64,000 bases of DNA from Tolypocladium sp. Sup5 PDA-1 (taxonomy: Eukaryota > Ascomycota > Sordariomycetes > Hypocreales > Ophiocordycipitaceae): contig JPHH03000028.1 of assembly GCA_000750105.3 (NCBI GenBank), positions 186,001 through 250,000 on the forward strand, read 5' to 3'. The position numbers and the translations under genes were made by a program. This document shows positions 1 through 11,428 of this stretch, piece by piece. Positions within the stretch are counted from its first letter, which is position 1; each line of letters begins with the position of its first letter. The notes under the pieces were generated by a model. It ran no database searches. It saw only the letters and a list, made by a program, of their open reading frames with translations, and was not told where the DNA came from.

Positions 1-1620
1 GGTCTGAGCACGTTTGCGTTTATCTGCTGGGCAGCACCAAGTAAGTGACCCCTTTGAGATGAAACTGTAGGCGCAAGAGGCTGAGCTTTGAGATAGACAA
101 CGTGGTTGTCAACAATCTTTTTGGCATGAGCACTGGCCTGGCGTACCTGCCCGTCACGTTCGACTGGTCCCAGGTGGCCTACAATGGTTCTCCGCTCGTG
201 GTCCCATTCTGGGCGCAGGCCAACGTCTTCGCCGGCTGGGTGATATCCTTCGCCCTCATCACGCCAATCTTGTATTACACCAACACCTGGTATACTGCGT
301 ACCTGCCCTTCTCTGGAAGCGACACCTACGATAACACGGGCAACGTGTACAATGCCACGCGGGTCGTGGATCAGCATGGCAACTTTCTTGTGGACGAGTA
401 CCGCCAGTACAGCCCCATCTTCATGCCTGTGACGTTTGCTCTCAGCTACGGCATTTCCTTTGCTGTAATGAGCTGTGTGCCAACGTACATTTTTCTCAAT
501 TACTGGAGAGAAATTGTGGGCGCTTTCAGCCCAAACCGAAAGAAGGACATTCATGCCCGCTTGATTGAGCGATACCAAGACACGCCGTGGTGGTGGTATG
601 CTGCTCTAACTGTTCTTGTCTTGGGCCTCACGATCATGGTCCAGGAGGTGTACCACACGGGCATACCAATATGGGGAATCGTGGTCGCCTTCGGGCTGGC
701 GCTTTTCTACCTCATTCCTACGGGCAGCGTTTATGCTGTGGCAAACCTCAACAGCAATGTCCTGACAGTCCTCGGGGAGATTATTTCCGGTTATCTCATG
801 CCCGGAAAGCCCATTGTCATGCTAATCTTCAAGTTCTACGCATACACAGGTCTGAGCCAGGCAATGATCTTTGCATCAGATATGAAGCTCGGCCTATACA
901 TGAAGATTCCTCGGCGGACGCTGTTCGTTGCCCAGCTAACTGCCTGCATTGTGGGGTCCTTGACTCAGAATGCCGTGGTCCTTTGGATGTTAAACAATGT
1001 CGACGAGATCTGTGAGAGCGATCAGAAGAACAAGTATACCTGTCCACAGGGCAGAGTCAACTTCTCTTCAAGCGTCATCTGGGGTGCCATCGGCCCTGCT
1101 CGGCTATACAGCATCGGCAAGATGTACTCTGGACTGCTGCATTTATTCTGGATCGGCGCATTGCTGCCCGTCGTAACATACTTCTTAAAGAAGAAGTTCC
1201 CGAACTCCAACTTCTTGGCCAACCTCCACTGGCCTCTCTTCTTTGCAGGAACCGGAAACGTACCCCCTGCGACCGGCATCAACTACACATCTGCCTTTGC
1301 TGTTTCTTTCATCTTCAACAAATGGATCCGGAGCAAGTATCCGCACTGGTGGGGAAAGGTGAGTCCCGACCCTGCTATATTATCCCGAGCGAAGCAAATC
1401 GCGTACTTATTTACCGGAACAGTACAACTATGTCCTCTCGGCCGCTCTGGATTCTGGCCTTGCCGTCTCCGCCATCGTCATCTTCTTCGCTCTAGTATTT
1501 CCGGGTGTGAGTCTGAGCTGGTGGGGGAATAATGTTCAGGGAACAACGGTTGACGGACAAGGCATTCCGTGGAAGAAGCTGCCTGAGAACAGCACGTTCG
1601 GACCAGCAGCATGGTCCTGA
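1..1620 (+). CDS. OPT-family oligopeptide transporter, 3' part
   Basis: Three exons are visible: 1-40, 97-1358 and 1423-1620. Introns 41-96 and 1359-1422 start GTAAGT/GTGAGT and end AG, and joining them restores the family motif APNNVVVNNLFG and the C-terminal WWGKYNYVLSAALDSG stretch. The 499 residues seen are the C-terminal two-thirds of a protein that is usually 750-900 residues, so the start lies left of the window. Many hydrophobic helices are present, with the long loop containing Asn-X-Thr sites that is typical of the family. OPT proteins import small peptides (or related siderophore or glutathione conjugates) with protons across the plasma membrane; the substrate cannot be inferred here. 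The uninterrupted reading frame to 1532 reads into intron 2 and is not the real C-terminus. Confidence 0.9.
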
Positions 1621-2479
1621 TTAGCCCTTCTTGCCTTTGATACTTGATGGAGGCCCCTTGAGAAGATTTTAACCCTCGTGTATTGCAAGGCCAGTGGAGA
1701 AGTTTCGGACTTTACGAATTTGACATTATGCTCTGCAAGCCTATTACTTGTTAGCGGGTTGATTGCATTGACACCATGAGTCTATTCAACACCAAAGCCC
1801 GGACAGAAGAGACGTCATAACAGCGCTGGTGAGTACGTGCACACTGCAATATCTCTAGACTTTCCTGGAGGAAGCGTTTGCATCGTATGGCATGTCTTAA
1901 GTCGTTGGTGCCTAACAGCGATCGCCGTTGCTAGGGCTGCTTCGGGCGGTTGGCTGTAGTGTTGTTGCCCGGCGATTGCCAAGTACGGATACTTCGTATT
2001 ACAACTTCGGGCGAGGGCTACGGTCGCACGTAGGCCGCGAGGGTCATGCACAATGATGACATTGGGCTGGGCCTCTTTGATAACATCGGGAGGTGAAAAT
2101 GTTGTCTATTTCAAAACCCCAAGCCTGCCCGTCAGTCTTCAGGAACATCGGGGGCGCTAAGATGTGTCCGGGTTAAATATTTCAAGCAAGGAAGCCGTGA
2201 CTTTAAGAGTGCGACAATGGAATTGAAAGCCGGTATTCCGCCGTGCTTTGTGGCGGCGATGGCGTCTCTGGCCATCGCCTTCACGGTGTGAAGACGAGAT
2301 ATCACGTCTGTTCGAGGAGACAGACTTTGGGACTCGGACAGAGGATTTTTAAAGGGATTATTGGTAGCTATTAATATTTCTTGCATTTGAACTCAATAAA
2401 ACAGCCTTTCACATGTAAACAAAATTTGATTGCAAGAATACTCTCAAACAACCCGTCATTAACAGAAGCAAAGAGAGGC
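1621..2479. other. Intergenic region between convergent genes
   Basis: Holds the 3' flanks of the OPT transporter and of the convergent Zn2Cys6 regulator. Only short overlapping frames are present, and I see no coding, RNA or repeat signal. Confidence 0.6.
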
Positions 2480-4243
2480 TCAAACCACACTGACATTATG
2501 GCAGAGCGGCGCCACAAACCGAGCCCAGTCATTGAAAACCCCTTTTCCCTCCGCGGCACCTGGCGCCATGAGACAAGCAACTTCCCTCCTCCTCCAGACC
2601 TTTTCAATGACTACCCTCGTGCGGGAGACGTTGGAGAGAGAGTCGGAAAGCTGGTCCAACGCGTGGAGGATGAACGGACAAGCGAAGTGCGGGACATCGT
2701 TGCAGCCCGCTTCTTCTGCCGTCCACTCCAACTCCATGTCCTCGGTTGGGTCAAGCTGACAGGCGGCCATGAATAGCGGCCACGTCAGCCCAGCCCTGAT
2801 ACCCCAGCGCTGTAGGTCAAAAACGAGGCGCAGAATTCTCTGCACGGTTATCTTAATGGCTGGCGTCAATGGCGTTGTATCTGACAAGGCCGAGTGTAGA
2901 TACAATTCCACAGTGAGCCGCTTTAAAAGTATGCAGCGCCGCATAGTGTCTTCCTCCGCAGTGCCGTTTGACTCGAAGTTGTCAAAGTTTAGTTGCTGGA
3001 GCGAGGTTTCAAGGTGGCTCCTTTGTCTTGCAAGCTCTTCCTGTTCATCATGCGACTGTATCTGGCGATGATGTTTCCAGCTGAGCTCAGTAATCGCACT
3101 GATTATGCTGACGAGTCGCGGCGAGCAGCCCATCCAGGGGTCCACCTGGTCCTCTTGGGTGCTCCAGAAGTCGTTGCCAAACATTGGCTCCTCCCCACAC
3201 GCTGTCCTCCCCATAACATCGTAGAAAGCAAAGAACCGTTCCGCAAAAACAGTTATTTGCTCCCACGGGTGTGGTCGTTGCCGTGCCAAAGCTTTGGCTT
3301 CGTTGGGGAGTTGCGGTTGTTGTTGCCTCCGGAAGGATATCAGATCACGAGCTCCGCGGAGATGGACGACCCAGCTGCTTTCGCCGTCTTTGACCAGCTC
3401 ATGCTGGCAGAGGAGCATCATGAGAGCCAATATCTCGGGGTCCATTGCCATTTCAGCGGCTGTCTTGGTCGCAAGTAGGGTGCGCAGGGAGCCCAGTGTT
3501 TTCCTGTAGTACGCCAACGCTACACGCCGGTACGTCTTGTCAAAACGGGACCAGTGCGAGGCAGCCAGGCCCAGTATGGCCTCCATAATGGCCATGGAGG
3601 AACATGAGAGAGAAAAGGGGAATAATAATGCCGAGAACGGCGATTCGGTGGCATAGTTGGCCAACGGAACGGTGAGGGCGCAAACACGGTGAAGGTAATA
3701 TGATAGAAGATGCGGGTCCGCCAGTTGCAGGTTGTTTGTAAGAGGGTCCTTAAGGCTGCGGGTCATCGGCCATTGTCCTAGAGCATCGGTGTGGGAAATG
3801 GCCCCCGTCTCGTTGAGTGTGGGCGTGTTGTTGCAAATCGAAAGGACAGGCCTGCAGTCCTCGTCTTCGTCGCCTTTCTCAAAGTCCCGCATGAAGAGGT
3901 TGAGGTACCCAGACGGATGAATAAGGGTAGGCCGGCGAGAAGAAGGCCATTCAGCGGCCGGGGATGCCTGGTTGTTGGCGCGCTGGCTGACATTGATGGA
4001 GGGTTCACGTTTGGACCAAACGCCAACCCTGCCGAAGGCGCGACCTACATGCTTGTAGTCCGCTTCCCATTTGAGAACCAACGAAAACGTACAGTCCGAG
4101 TAACCGCGAGAGCTGCAATGCCCGCAACGGGGTTTGACCTCGTCGCATCGAACCTTGTGGAGGCGGCACCGTTGACAACCATGATGACTTCGTCGAGATG
4201 TCTGCTTGGAGGGATCCCGCTTCCGAGGCATGTTTAAGAGCAC
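2480..4243 (-). CDS. Zn2Cys6 fungal transcription factor (Fungal_trans_2-like)
   Basis: Single-exon gene of 587 residues. The N-terminus carries a complete binuclear zinc cluster with cysteines at 23, 26, 33, 40, 43 and 51 (CX2CX6CX6CX2CX7C), preceded by a basic Arg/Lys stretch. The rest is a helical middle-homology region ending in a VIEKVWRRRE-type segment typical of the Fungal_trans_2 group. Such proteins bind CGG-containing sites in the nucleus and control specific pathways; the targets are unknown. Met5 (4231) is an alternative start four residues inside. It converges on the OPT transporter, which does not by itself argue for co-regulation. No frameshift or premature stop is seen. Confidence 0.88.
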   Translation of the reverse strand: MLLNMPRKRDPSKQTSRRSHHGCQRCRLHKVRCDEVKPRCGHCSSRGYSDCTFSLVLKWEADYKHVGRAFGRVGVWSKREPSINVSQRANNQASPAAEWPSSRRPTLIHPSGYLNLFMRDFEKGDEDEDCRPVLSICNNTPTLNETGAISHTDALGQWPMTRSLKDPLTNNLQLADPHLLSYYLHRVCALTVPLANYATESPFSALLFPFSLSCSSMAIMEAILGLAASHWSRFDKTYRRVALAYYRKTLGSLRTLLATKTAAEMAMDPEILALMMLLCQHELVKDGESSWVVHLRGARDLISFRRQQQPQLPNEAKALARQRPHPWEQITVFAERFFAFYDVMGRTACGEEPMFGNDFWSTQEDQVDPWMGCSPRLVSIISAITELSWKHHRQIQSHDEQEELARQRSHLETSLQQLNFDNFESNGTAEEDTMRRCILLKRLTVELYLHSALSDTTPLTPAIKITVQRILRLVFDLQRWGIRAGLTWPLFMAACQLDPTEDMELEWTAEEAGCNDVPHFACPFILHALDQLSDSLSNVSRTRVVIEKVWRRREVACLMAPGAAEGKGVFNDWARFVAPLCHNVSVV

Positions 4244-5941
4244 GACAATGCGTCTGTAGAGACACTGTCATTCACGTTGAGAATCGTGATTCGTCATGTA
4301 TGGATGACAGGCAATGGCGTGATGGAGTTCGTGGCGTCGAGCATTTCGGAAGTCGCCTTGGAAGGAAGAGGAATTAGCTGTCCACAGCGGCTGGCGAGCG
4401 TAGGCTCATCGCATCGTTGAATTATGTGTTGTATGCCGACGATGAGGGATCGCGACGAGATATGGAGTTGAAGACTTGATGCACTGTTGAAGGTTGAGAT
4501 GAACGGTTGCAGGAAGAGGCGTCTAGTGACTCAAGTCCACTAGCGTATCAGCCAGAGCTGGCCACCCCACGTGACCGGAGTTGGAACAATCAGAAAGCGG
4601 AAACGCCGACTTTACGGAGTACAGCCCCCCAACTGTCGGCACTTGAGAACCGGACTTTGGAACTACTACTATTCATCACTAGTCGCAAACATGAGGTTAG
4701 TAGTTCACGTGGTCAGTTACGCCGGTCCCGACGCCACGGCGAAGGACAACATGAACCGACGGCCGGCGACGACAAGTGTAGTAGAATAAATAAATACACA
4801 AAAAACTAATCTCGTACTATATTGGTTGCCATGATGCCTGATTCGCGCCAGGCTTCCGTGCAGTACCTGCCATGCGCTTGTCGAGACTTGACGGGTTGTG
4901 GACACGGGAGATGCATGTGCGTGGATATGGTGCACCTGCGTTATATAGGCACGAAGCGGGAATCTTTGAATAACCCCGAGTGTTCATGTTTGTGCAACAT
5001 GCGTGAGTGCCTGTCGTTCATGGACAAAGCAATGACTGTAGTGAACAGGAGTCTGATTGACTGTGGGCACTTGCATCACACCCCGTACGAGCAAGGTACT
5101 AAATAGCATTGGGATGACAATAGCATCGGATCTGATCGAGCCAGAGCTGTTAATTCTGCCTCATACCTGCCTTACACGGGCCTCGTGCACGCGACATGGC
5201 ATCCCAACCCACGGCATCGCAATCCAGGGCGCCAAGCAGGTCCAAGGGGGACGATGGTGCCCTGATCGCAATGAGTAGAAGCTTAATCTCCGAAAATGCT
5301 GATGAAGGGTGCCCAAGTATCAGCCCTTGACTTGCTCATCTAGTTAGTCCATGGCTGCTCCCTCCCATCCGCAGGTTGTGAGGATGGATAGTGCATTTTG
5401 TAGAGCCCGTTGAAGAAGCGACCGGCCCCACCCGGCGCCGCGATCGCCGGCCTCCGCTCAGACCCGGCCGGGGCTCCATTGACGCAGCTACACTCACGGA
5501 CTGGTCCGGTTACGCTTCGTTCGTGCAGTGCATTACCACAGAGCTCGCAAATCTTTTCAACATTACAAAAAGAAGCAAATGATGGAAGGTGAGGATGATG
5601 GACAGGTACAGGTAACTAAGACTCATGGTAGTGCCTGTATCTGTGAATTCACGTGTAAGACGGATATATGTGGTCAAATCATGGCTCAGTTATCGTGATA
5701 CAATCACTGGCTCAAGAGATAAAAGCTCTTGTCAGTTAGAAACAGAACTAGGCAGTGATTCGGCGAGTAATGGCTATATATAGAGTCCGCACGAGTGCTA
5801 GAATCTCTTGCTTCCACTTCTCCCACAACGAGAGCGGTTTCCAACGGGGTGTTGAGCTTGCATTTGTAGTCTACCAGTGCCGGAAATAATTTTGACACTC
5901 ACCAAGTAGAAACAGAAACGCCATACACCTTTGCCTCCAAG
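4244..5941. other. Intergenic region, 1.7 kb
   Basis: Contains the promoter of the regulator on the left and of the Lys-rich gene on the right (TATATATA at 5775-5782). Several frames under 100 codons overlap without codon bias or splice-supported extension, and I find no convincing gene. One frame at 4831-5106 is unusually Cys-rich but lacks a signal peptide. Confidence 0.5.
5775..5782 (+). promoter_or_regulatory. TATA box of the Lys-rich gene
   Basis: TATATATA lies about 160 bp upstream of the ATG at 5942, leaving a leader of roughly 130 nt. Confidence 0.45.
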
Positions 5942-6475
5942 ATGCCTGACAAAGGAAAGGGCAAAAAGGACTTTAGCCTCCTTGACGGCGCAGCACTTCT
6001 CTTTGCTAGTAGTAGCATGAGCTCTCAAGAGAGCAAGAACTATACCAAGTCGCTCCGTGATAAGTATCACCCCCCGGAGCACTATATTTTGTACGACGCC
6101 ATAAGCAGCCCTCTTAAGGAACGCTACGAGAAAAGGCGGGCGGCTGAGGCGGCGGCCGAGAAGGCTGCAAAAAAGAAAGCCAAGGATGAAGAAGGAAGCG
6201 CGCCTACTAAACCTGCAGCCGCGACGACAGAGGCCGGACCGGCGCCGCGTGAGGAGGACGTTCCTCTAGCGAGCGCAAGTGTGAGGTCACACCAATTGCA
6301 CAGATCCCAAAAGACCTCTCACAGCAAGAGTGACAAGACTTCTCAGATTAAGAGTGACAAGGGCAAGGGCAAAGAAAAGGATCATCGCAACAAGAGCGAC
6401 AGGTCTTCTCAAGGAAAGAATGACAAGGTAAAGGGCAACGCAAAGGACAATAGCAAAGGAAAAGGCAAGGCTTAG
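5942..6475 (+). CDS. Lys/Ser-rich low-complexity protein, unknown function
   Basis: Uninterrupted frame of 177 residues starting in a good context (CCAAGATGCC). Residues 1-60 are moderately ordered and contain a short segment around DKYHPPEHYILYDA. Residues 60-85 form an Ala/Lys/Glu-rich probable helix (ERYEKRRAAEAAAEKAAKKK). The last 75 residues are a degenerate array of SDK/KSDK/KGKGK units. No signal peptide or membrane segment is seen. The strong charge suggests a nucleic-acid-associated or nucleolar-type protein, but that is inference only. I do not recognise a family. The open frame, TATA box and start context argue for a real gene. Confidence 0.55.
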   Translation: MPDKGKGKKDFSLLDGAALLFASSSMSSQESKNYTKSLRDKYHPPEHYILYDAISSPLKERYEKRRAAEAAAEKAAKKKAKDEEGSAPTKPAAATTEAGPAPREEDVPLASASVRSHQLHRSQKTSHSKSDKTSQIKSDKGKGKEKDHRNKSDRSSQGKNDKVKGNAKDNSKGKGKA

Positions 6476-7087
6476 TCTGGTTCGTACGGTTATGATGGTC
6501 AGCGCACTGTCCCTTGCATGTCGTAGCTACTTGTAGTGATTTCCGTCACAGAGTTTGAAGCATAAACGGAGGAAGCATGTGCGGTAGTGAGGGCGACGAC
6601 CCCGAGTGAGTCGGCTGTCTCGAGGATGATCACCCAAGCCAAAAGGGCCGAAAACGACCACGGAGCCAGAAATACGTAGTATTGGCACAAGATTCACACA
6701 CAGCCCGTGGAGTCGGCCTAGTCCCCAGTTCTCTCTCTCATTATCATGGCAGATCTAGATCTGGACAGTCCCTTTGAATTGGCATTGAAAACACTCATTT
6801 GGGTCGAGATACGTTTGTATAAAGTAGATAAGGAAAGTGTAGCCTTTGCATTTGCATTGCAGCATAGGGAAAACCCTAGGTTAATAGGGAGAAAAACCTA
6901 CACCAAGGCAGCCCAAGGGTTAGCTCTTATAACCCACAATCTTGTTACAACCACCCTCCCATATGCCATGTGACTTGAAAGGATCGCAACTGGCAATGTT
7001 TCTCTCGTACTTGCCTAGATCTTTTGCGAATGTCAAACATGTCATCCTCCGTTTATCATCTTGTCATCCGCCACGGTACAAATTCTG
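6476..7087. other. Intergenic region
   Basis: Short frames occur on both strands (for example 6746-6973 on plus, after a CT-rich leader), but none has splice or family support. Confidence 0.5.
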
Positions 7088-7574
7088 CTACTTGCGGATG
7101 CACTTGTACGATTGCACAAATGGCCTACGAACGCTAGGTGTCGAGGCTGAGTACTCGTCAATCTTATGTTGACACTCATCTTGCCTTCACAATTTTTGTT
7201 AGCCATCCTCTCAATGCAAAGCCATACGGTAGCAAGGTGATCACTCACGCAAAGAGTTCACAGGTAACATCACCAAATAACTCTATCGAATGGACATTGT
7301 TGCGACTGGCTTCGTTAGTAGAGTCCAGGATAAGAGGGATGGAACATACAGCGGTGGAACGAGCTTTTCGCATTTGCCCCCAGGAAATGGGATAATGATC
7401 GAGGGTCCGTTGTAGTTCTCTTCGGCATAAATAAATCCCTGTGTGAGGGTGCTGGTTAGCTAGCCATCTATCGCATGACAACCTAGGTGATCGTACCAAT
7501 ATGCTCTTGCTAGCGTTGATCTCGATGGCCGCAAAAGCGACGAGAGCAAGAGGAATTAACTTGAAAACGGACAT
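7088..7574 (-). CDS. Small secreted four-cysteine protein (effector-like), four exons
   Basis: Splicing exons 7574-7497, 7438-7350, 7305-7249 and 7184-7088 gives a 106-residue protein with a clean stop. The introns (58, 44 and 64 nt) begin GTACGA, GTATGT and GTGAGT, contain GCTAACC, CTACTAACG and GGCTAACA branch sites, and end in CAG, CAG and AAG. Residues 1-21 are a typical signal peptide (MSVFKLIPLALVAFAAIEINA). The mature part is about 85 residues with four cysteines at 49, 71, 79 and 103, the middle pair in a GDVTCELFAQDEC context that resembles many small fungal secreted proteins. Two disulphides are likely. The unspliced frame hides this because it runs through intron 1 in frame. The function is unknown; a role in host or microbial interaction is plausible but not shown. 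Confidence 0.75.
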
Positions 7575-7660
7575 TGTGCTTCTCTCGGGACAATGAAGGA
7601 AAATTGGGTGATACCTTGGAAATACGGCGGATTTGGGGAATTCTGTCGGGGGAGGGAAGC

Positions 7661-7672
7661 ATAAATATATAG
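7661..7672 (-). promoter_or_regulatory. TATA box of the small secreted protein gene
   Basis: On the minus strand this reads CTATATATTTAT, about 87 bp upstream of the ATG at 7574, a normal position for a fungal TATA element. Confidence 0.5.
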
Positions 7673-7674
7673 AT

Positions 7675-10414
7675 CCGCGAGTAGGATGTTGCGTTTGTAA
7701 TAATAACTCGCTTACGAGAGACCCGCATAACAGAAAATATGAAGAAAGGAATGTCGTTTGCGGATGGTAATGTTATTGGTAGCGGCATTGCAATCTGGAA
7801 TGGTTTGCATCGAAACATGCCACTTGATTCAGGCATGCCGCATGTAACGTAATGCCTTTTGGTTCGGTAGCTGTTAGGAATTGTGAACGGTATTGCAACG
7901 GTTGATATTGATATGCGGGTCAGCCATTTAGGTAGTAATTTGCTCTGCAGAAGGATTATAGTGATAATTCTCCTGGCTTCAAAGTAAGAATTGAGTGCAT
8001 ATCTGTCGGATAGATCGGTTGACCTAGGCAGCCCTTGGCCGAGGAAAAGGAAGTCCTGGGGGTCAGTGGCTAGCTGACTGGATAGCTGACTAGATATCTG
8101 ATCTAATGACTAGATAAGTCGTGCGCTGATCTATTAGTCGGGCTGCTGATCCCTGGAAAAAGCAAGGAATAGGCCGGCTAGCCACGGAGGCGGCCGGGGG
8201 CAACTGGAGGCTAAAGAGGGCAGGATTTCACTTACACGGATGGAAGGAACAAGACTGAATGCATCAATGGATCAGCAATTGGAATTGAACAGCTATTTTG
8301 ACTGATGAACTTGACCCCTAATTTTACCCCTATTTCACATATGATTTGGAACCGCATAACGCGACAATATCGCCATCATCGGGATTCAGGCGTCATGCCG
8401 CTAGTAATCCAGTGATACTCGGGGATTTTCATCTCTGTCTACCTGGCATATGCAATTCAAGGAAGTGGAATGAAACTTCACTGCTGTTTCACAACATCCG
8501 GCGAGAGACATGTATGACCAGGAGGAGTGTCGCTTTGGCTCAATTGTCTCGGGATATCGGTTATATTGCTGGTGCCCGCATCGTGCTCGAGGACAAGAAG
8601 AAGAACGCTTAGATGACGCGAAATGAAGTATAACCATATCTCCTGTAAACAGAAGCATCTTCATCTCAAGGAACTGTACAGTACAAGAAGCACGTTCTGC
8701 AAGATGCATGGCATGTGAGCCATGAATACCTGGACAGCGAATGGCAGAAGCACTTTCTGAGTTTTATTCACATCAAATAACACAGCCGTGACAATGTTTC
8801 AGCCTCAATGGCCTTTCTAGGTCATATGTTTCATAATCGCATAGACAACCTGATACGCGGTACGTATCTCAAACGCACGCCAGGGTGAATCTGTCGCGGA
8901 TGATGTGACTGCGGCGATCCGGGTCATGTGCAATCGCATCTTATTCTCATCGGTACCAACAGGGCCACCCACGTCTGCCTTGCCTGAAGAGAATGAAGTA
9001 GTGCAGGGTCGAGATGTGAACGCCTCATGCTAGACCTGTCTTGTTTCCACATTTGGTTCTGCTTCACATTGGCGAGAGCTTAGCCCAAGCGTGGCACCAT
9101 CCAACCGACGCCACTATCCACGGCTGTGACGCCGAGGATGGCTATCGGAATGCCGCCACTTCAGCCCATGACGGTGGCTTGGGCAGTGACGAAGTCCACA
9201 ACGAGTACAGAGCCAGTCACGAAGACCTCCAGGGAGGAGGCTCTTTTTGAGGAGCCAGCTCTTCACAGATCCTCGCGCTCCAGGGACAACAGGGGGAAGA
9301 GCAAACATGAAGCGTGCTGCAACAAGCCACACCGTCGGATTGCGACAGCGTATCCAGAACGGGCCACGAACATATCCAGAAGTAGCATCAATAAGGTGTG
9401 CATCACGAAGGAAAGACAAGAGTGACAGTGCACATGGAGAGAGCCGCAAATCCAAGTCAACGGACAGGCATGAAAAGCACAAGTCTTCAAGTCATAGGCC
9501 CTCACGCCATGACAAGGACAATGGCAAGGACGAGGACAAGGAAAAGGACAGACACAGGAGCTGAGGCAAATGAGAGGAGAAAGCTGGAACTCATATGGCT
9601 TGATAGAATTAGCAGCAATTTACATACTTGAGAATATGAATGGAACTTATTTCGTGAGTTCTCCATCTTGTTGCCCTAGTGTATTTGTATCGCGGGCCAG
9701 TCGACATAGGCCGCTTCACGGTGGTGAGCAGACCCCATTGTGAATGTAGTTGAACGCAGCCACGTTCTCTCGCCAACGGCAACGAAGCACGACTTTCCAA
9801 GCCCCAATCCGGGCCAATGATGTGACAGTGGCATGTCTTGATTCGCCGGGATACAGGTCGCTAACGACTACCGTCTCACAGTCTATGACGCTGCGGGATA
9901 GCTCACCTCTGCTGAGTGGGATAGACCGACTTACAAATAGCTTTTCGTTCTCTGGCACACATCGGCCATATTGATTACACATCTATGGCCAGCGGTGTCC
10001 AATTAGTAATTGATTCCATGGGTGCAATTATTAATTCGTGTTCCATGAGGCGCGGGTCGTTATCGCGGGCTCCATTGACTGGGGCTCGACTACACGTCTA
10101 TGAGCATTTGCGTCCGAGTCTATACTGCCAGTGGATCATCTCAAGGACAAGGAAGTGCTTCCATACTCAAAGTCTGACCATGTATCGAGAACTTTTGTTT
10201 AAATACTTGTTCTATTAGTCAGAAGGGAACTCGCGCGAAGTGTCAGCAGAGCCTCAAACGTGCATACTCCATTCTACACCGCAACCTAGGCAGCAGCCTC
10301 CGGCCATTTAAGAGTTGTTGTTTTTGCGCCTTTTAGCATCTGATTTACTCGTGCTTACGGCTTGAATTCAAGCTCCCTTGAAGACCAAGCGACATATACT
10401 GCCGTCAACTTGCA
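7675..10414. other. Gene-poor interval, 2.7 kb
   Basis: No gene is confidently supported. Around 9041-9564 there are three overlapping plus-strand frames with His/Ser/Lys/Asp-rich composition (ending DKEKDRHRS at 9564) that could be exons or a decayed gene, but I cannot join them convincingly. A short degenerate repeat lies at 8070-8130. The last few hundred bases should hold the promoter of the hydrolase at 10415. Confidence 0.4.
8070..8130. repeat. Short degenerate CTGACTAGATA repeat
   Basis: Variants of CTGACTGGATAG, CTGACTAGATAT and ATGACTAGATAAG follow one another at a spacing of about 12-20 nt. Confidence 0.45.
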
Positions 10415-11428
10415 ATGGCTTCCTCGATAAAGTACTTCACCGCCGAGCCTGTCCCAAACCTGGACGCCAGCAAGCCAAGCGACAACGATGCCCTTACCTT
10501 GACATATCGAACTTTCGGCTCACTTCGAAACCCTGCTATCCTTGTCCCGTCATGTTTCAGCGGTCGAGTTCACAGCACGCTGTCCTTCCTGTATGAGGGC
10601 GCAGACGCTCCTTTAAAGGACTACTTTGTTATCGTCTGCGGACTACTCGGCGGCAGCGACTCATCCTCTCCTTCAAACGCTCCAACTTCCATGCGCGGTT
10701 CCAAGTTCCCCAAGGTCTCATATGAAGACAACATCCAGCTTCAGCACGCTCTGTGTGAAACGCTCGGTATCGCGCAGCTTGAGGCCTACATCGGATTCTC
10801 CATGGGCGGCCAGCAAGCATTTTACATGGCGGTGCTGTACCCTGACTTTGTCAAGCACGTGGTGGTTCTCGCCAGTTCCGCGTACACCAGCTGGCACAAC
10901 AAGTCGTTCCTCGAAGGACCTAAAACCGCGCTCCTTAACAGCATCGACTGGCACGACGGCGAGTACGTGGAACCTGCGCTCAAGGGAACGCAGGCATTTG
11001 GGCGCGCGTACTCGACTTGGGCGCTGAGCTCAGCATGGTTCCGACAGAAGAAGTGGGAGACGCTGGGGTGCTCATCTGTCGAAGACTACTTGCGCAAGAG
11101 CTGGGACGAGGGCATGGGAGCATTGGATGCTCATGACTTGATGTGCATGGTGCAATGCTGGGAGCGCGGAGATATATCTGCGGTTGGCCCAGTACATGGC
11201 GATCTACCATCAGCACTGGCGAGTATCAAGGCAAAGGTCCTGCTGATGCCGTCTCGTACCGATCTTTACTTTCCTCCGGAAGATAGCGAGGAAGAGGTCA
11301 AGCACCTTAGGTACGGGAAGCTGAGGGTTATTGAGAGTGTATGGGGACATCTGGCGGGAGGTGAATGGGGCCCACGGGAGGATCAGGAGTTCATTAAGAC
11401 GGAGGTCCAACAATTCTTGTCTTCTTGA
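10415..11428 (+). CDS. Homoserine O-acetyltransferase-like alpha/beta hydrolase
   Basis: Single exon, 337 residues. The alpha/beta-hydrolase triad is visible: nucleophile Ser129 in IGFSMGGQQ, Asp283 in PSRTDLYF, and His312 in VWGHLAGGEWG. The GFSMGGQQAF elbow and the oxyanion-region segment around residues 41-50 resemble the MetX (homoserine/serine acetyltransferase) superfamily. The protein lacks the longer lid of true MetX enzymes, which are usually near 400-500 residues. It may therefore be an acyltransferase or esterase of secondary metabolism rather than the methionine enzyme. No signal peptide or peroxisomal C-terminus is seen, so it is probably cytosolic. It stands alone, with intergenic space on both sides. 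Confidence 0.85.
   Translation: MASSIKYFTAEPVPNLDASKPSDNDALTLTYRTFGSLRNPAILVPSCFSGRVHSTLSFLYEGADAPLKDYFVIVCGLLGGSDSSSPSNAPTSMRGSKFPKVSYEDNIQLQHALCETLGIAQLEAYIGFSMGGQQAFYMAVLYPDFVKHVVVLASSAYTSWHNKSFLEGPKTALLNSIDWHDGEYVEPALKGTQAFGRAYSTWALSSAWFRQKKWETLGCSSVEDYLRKSWDEGMGALDAHDLMCMVQCWERGDISAVGPVHGDLPSALASIKAKVLLMPSRTDLYFPPEDSEEEVKHLRYGKLRVIESVWGHLAGGEWGPREDQEFIKTEVQQFLSS

Noticed and set aside
4831..5106. Cys-rich short ORF (motifs LPCACRDLTGCGHGRCMC)
   Set aside because: It has many cysteines but no signal peptide, no splice support and poor codon bias, and I could not find an upstream exon that would supply a secretion signal.
6746..6973. 75-codon ORF after a CT-rich leader
   Set aside because: Start context is good, but the translation shows no domain or signal, and no intron extends it.
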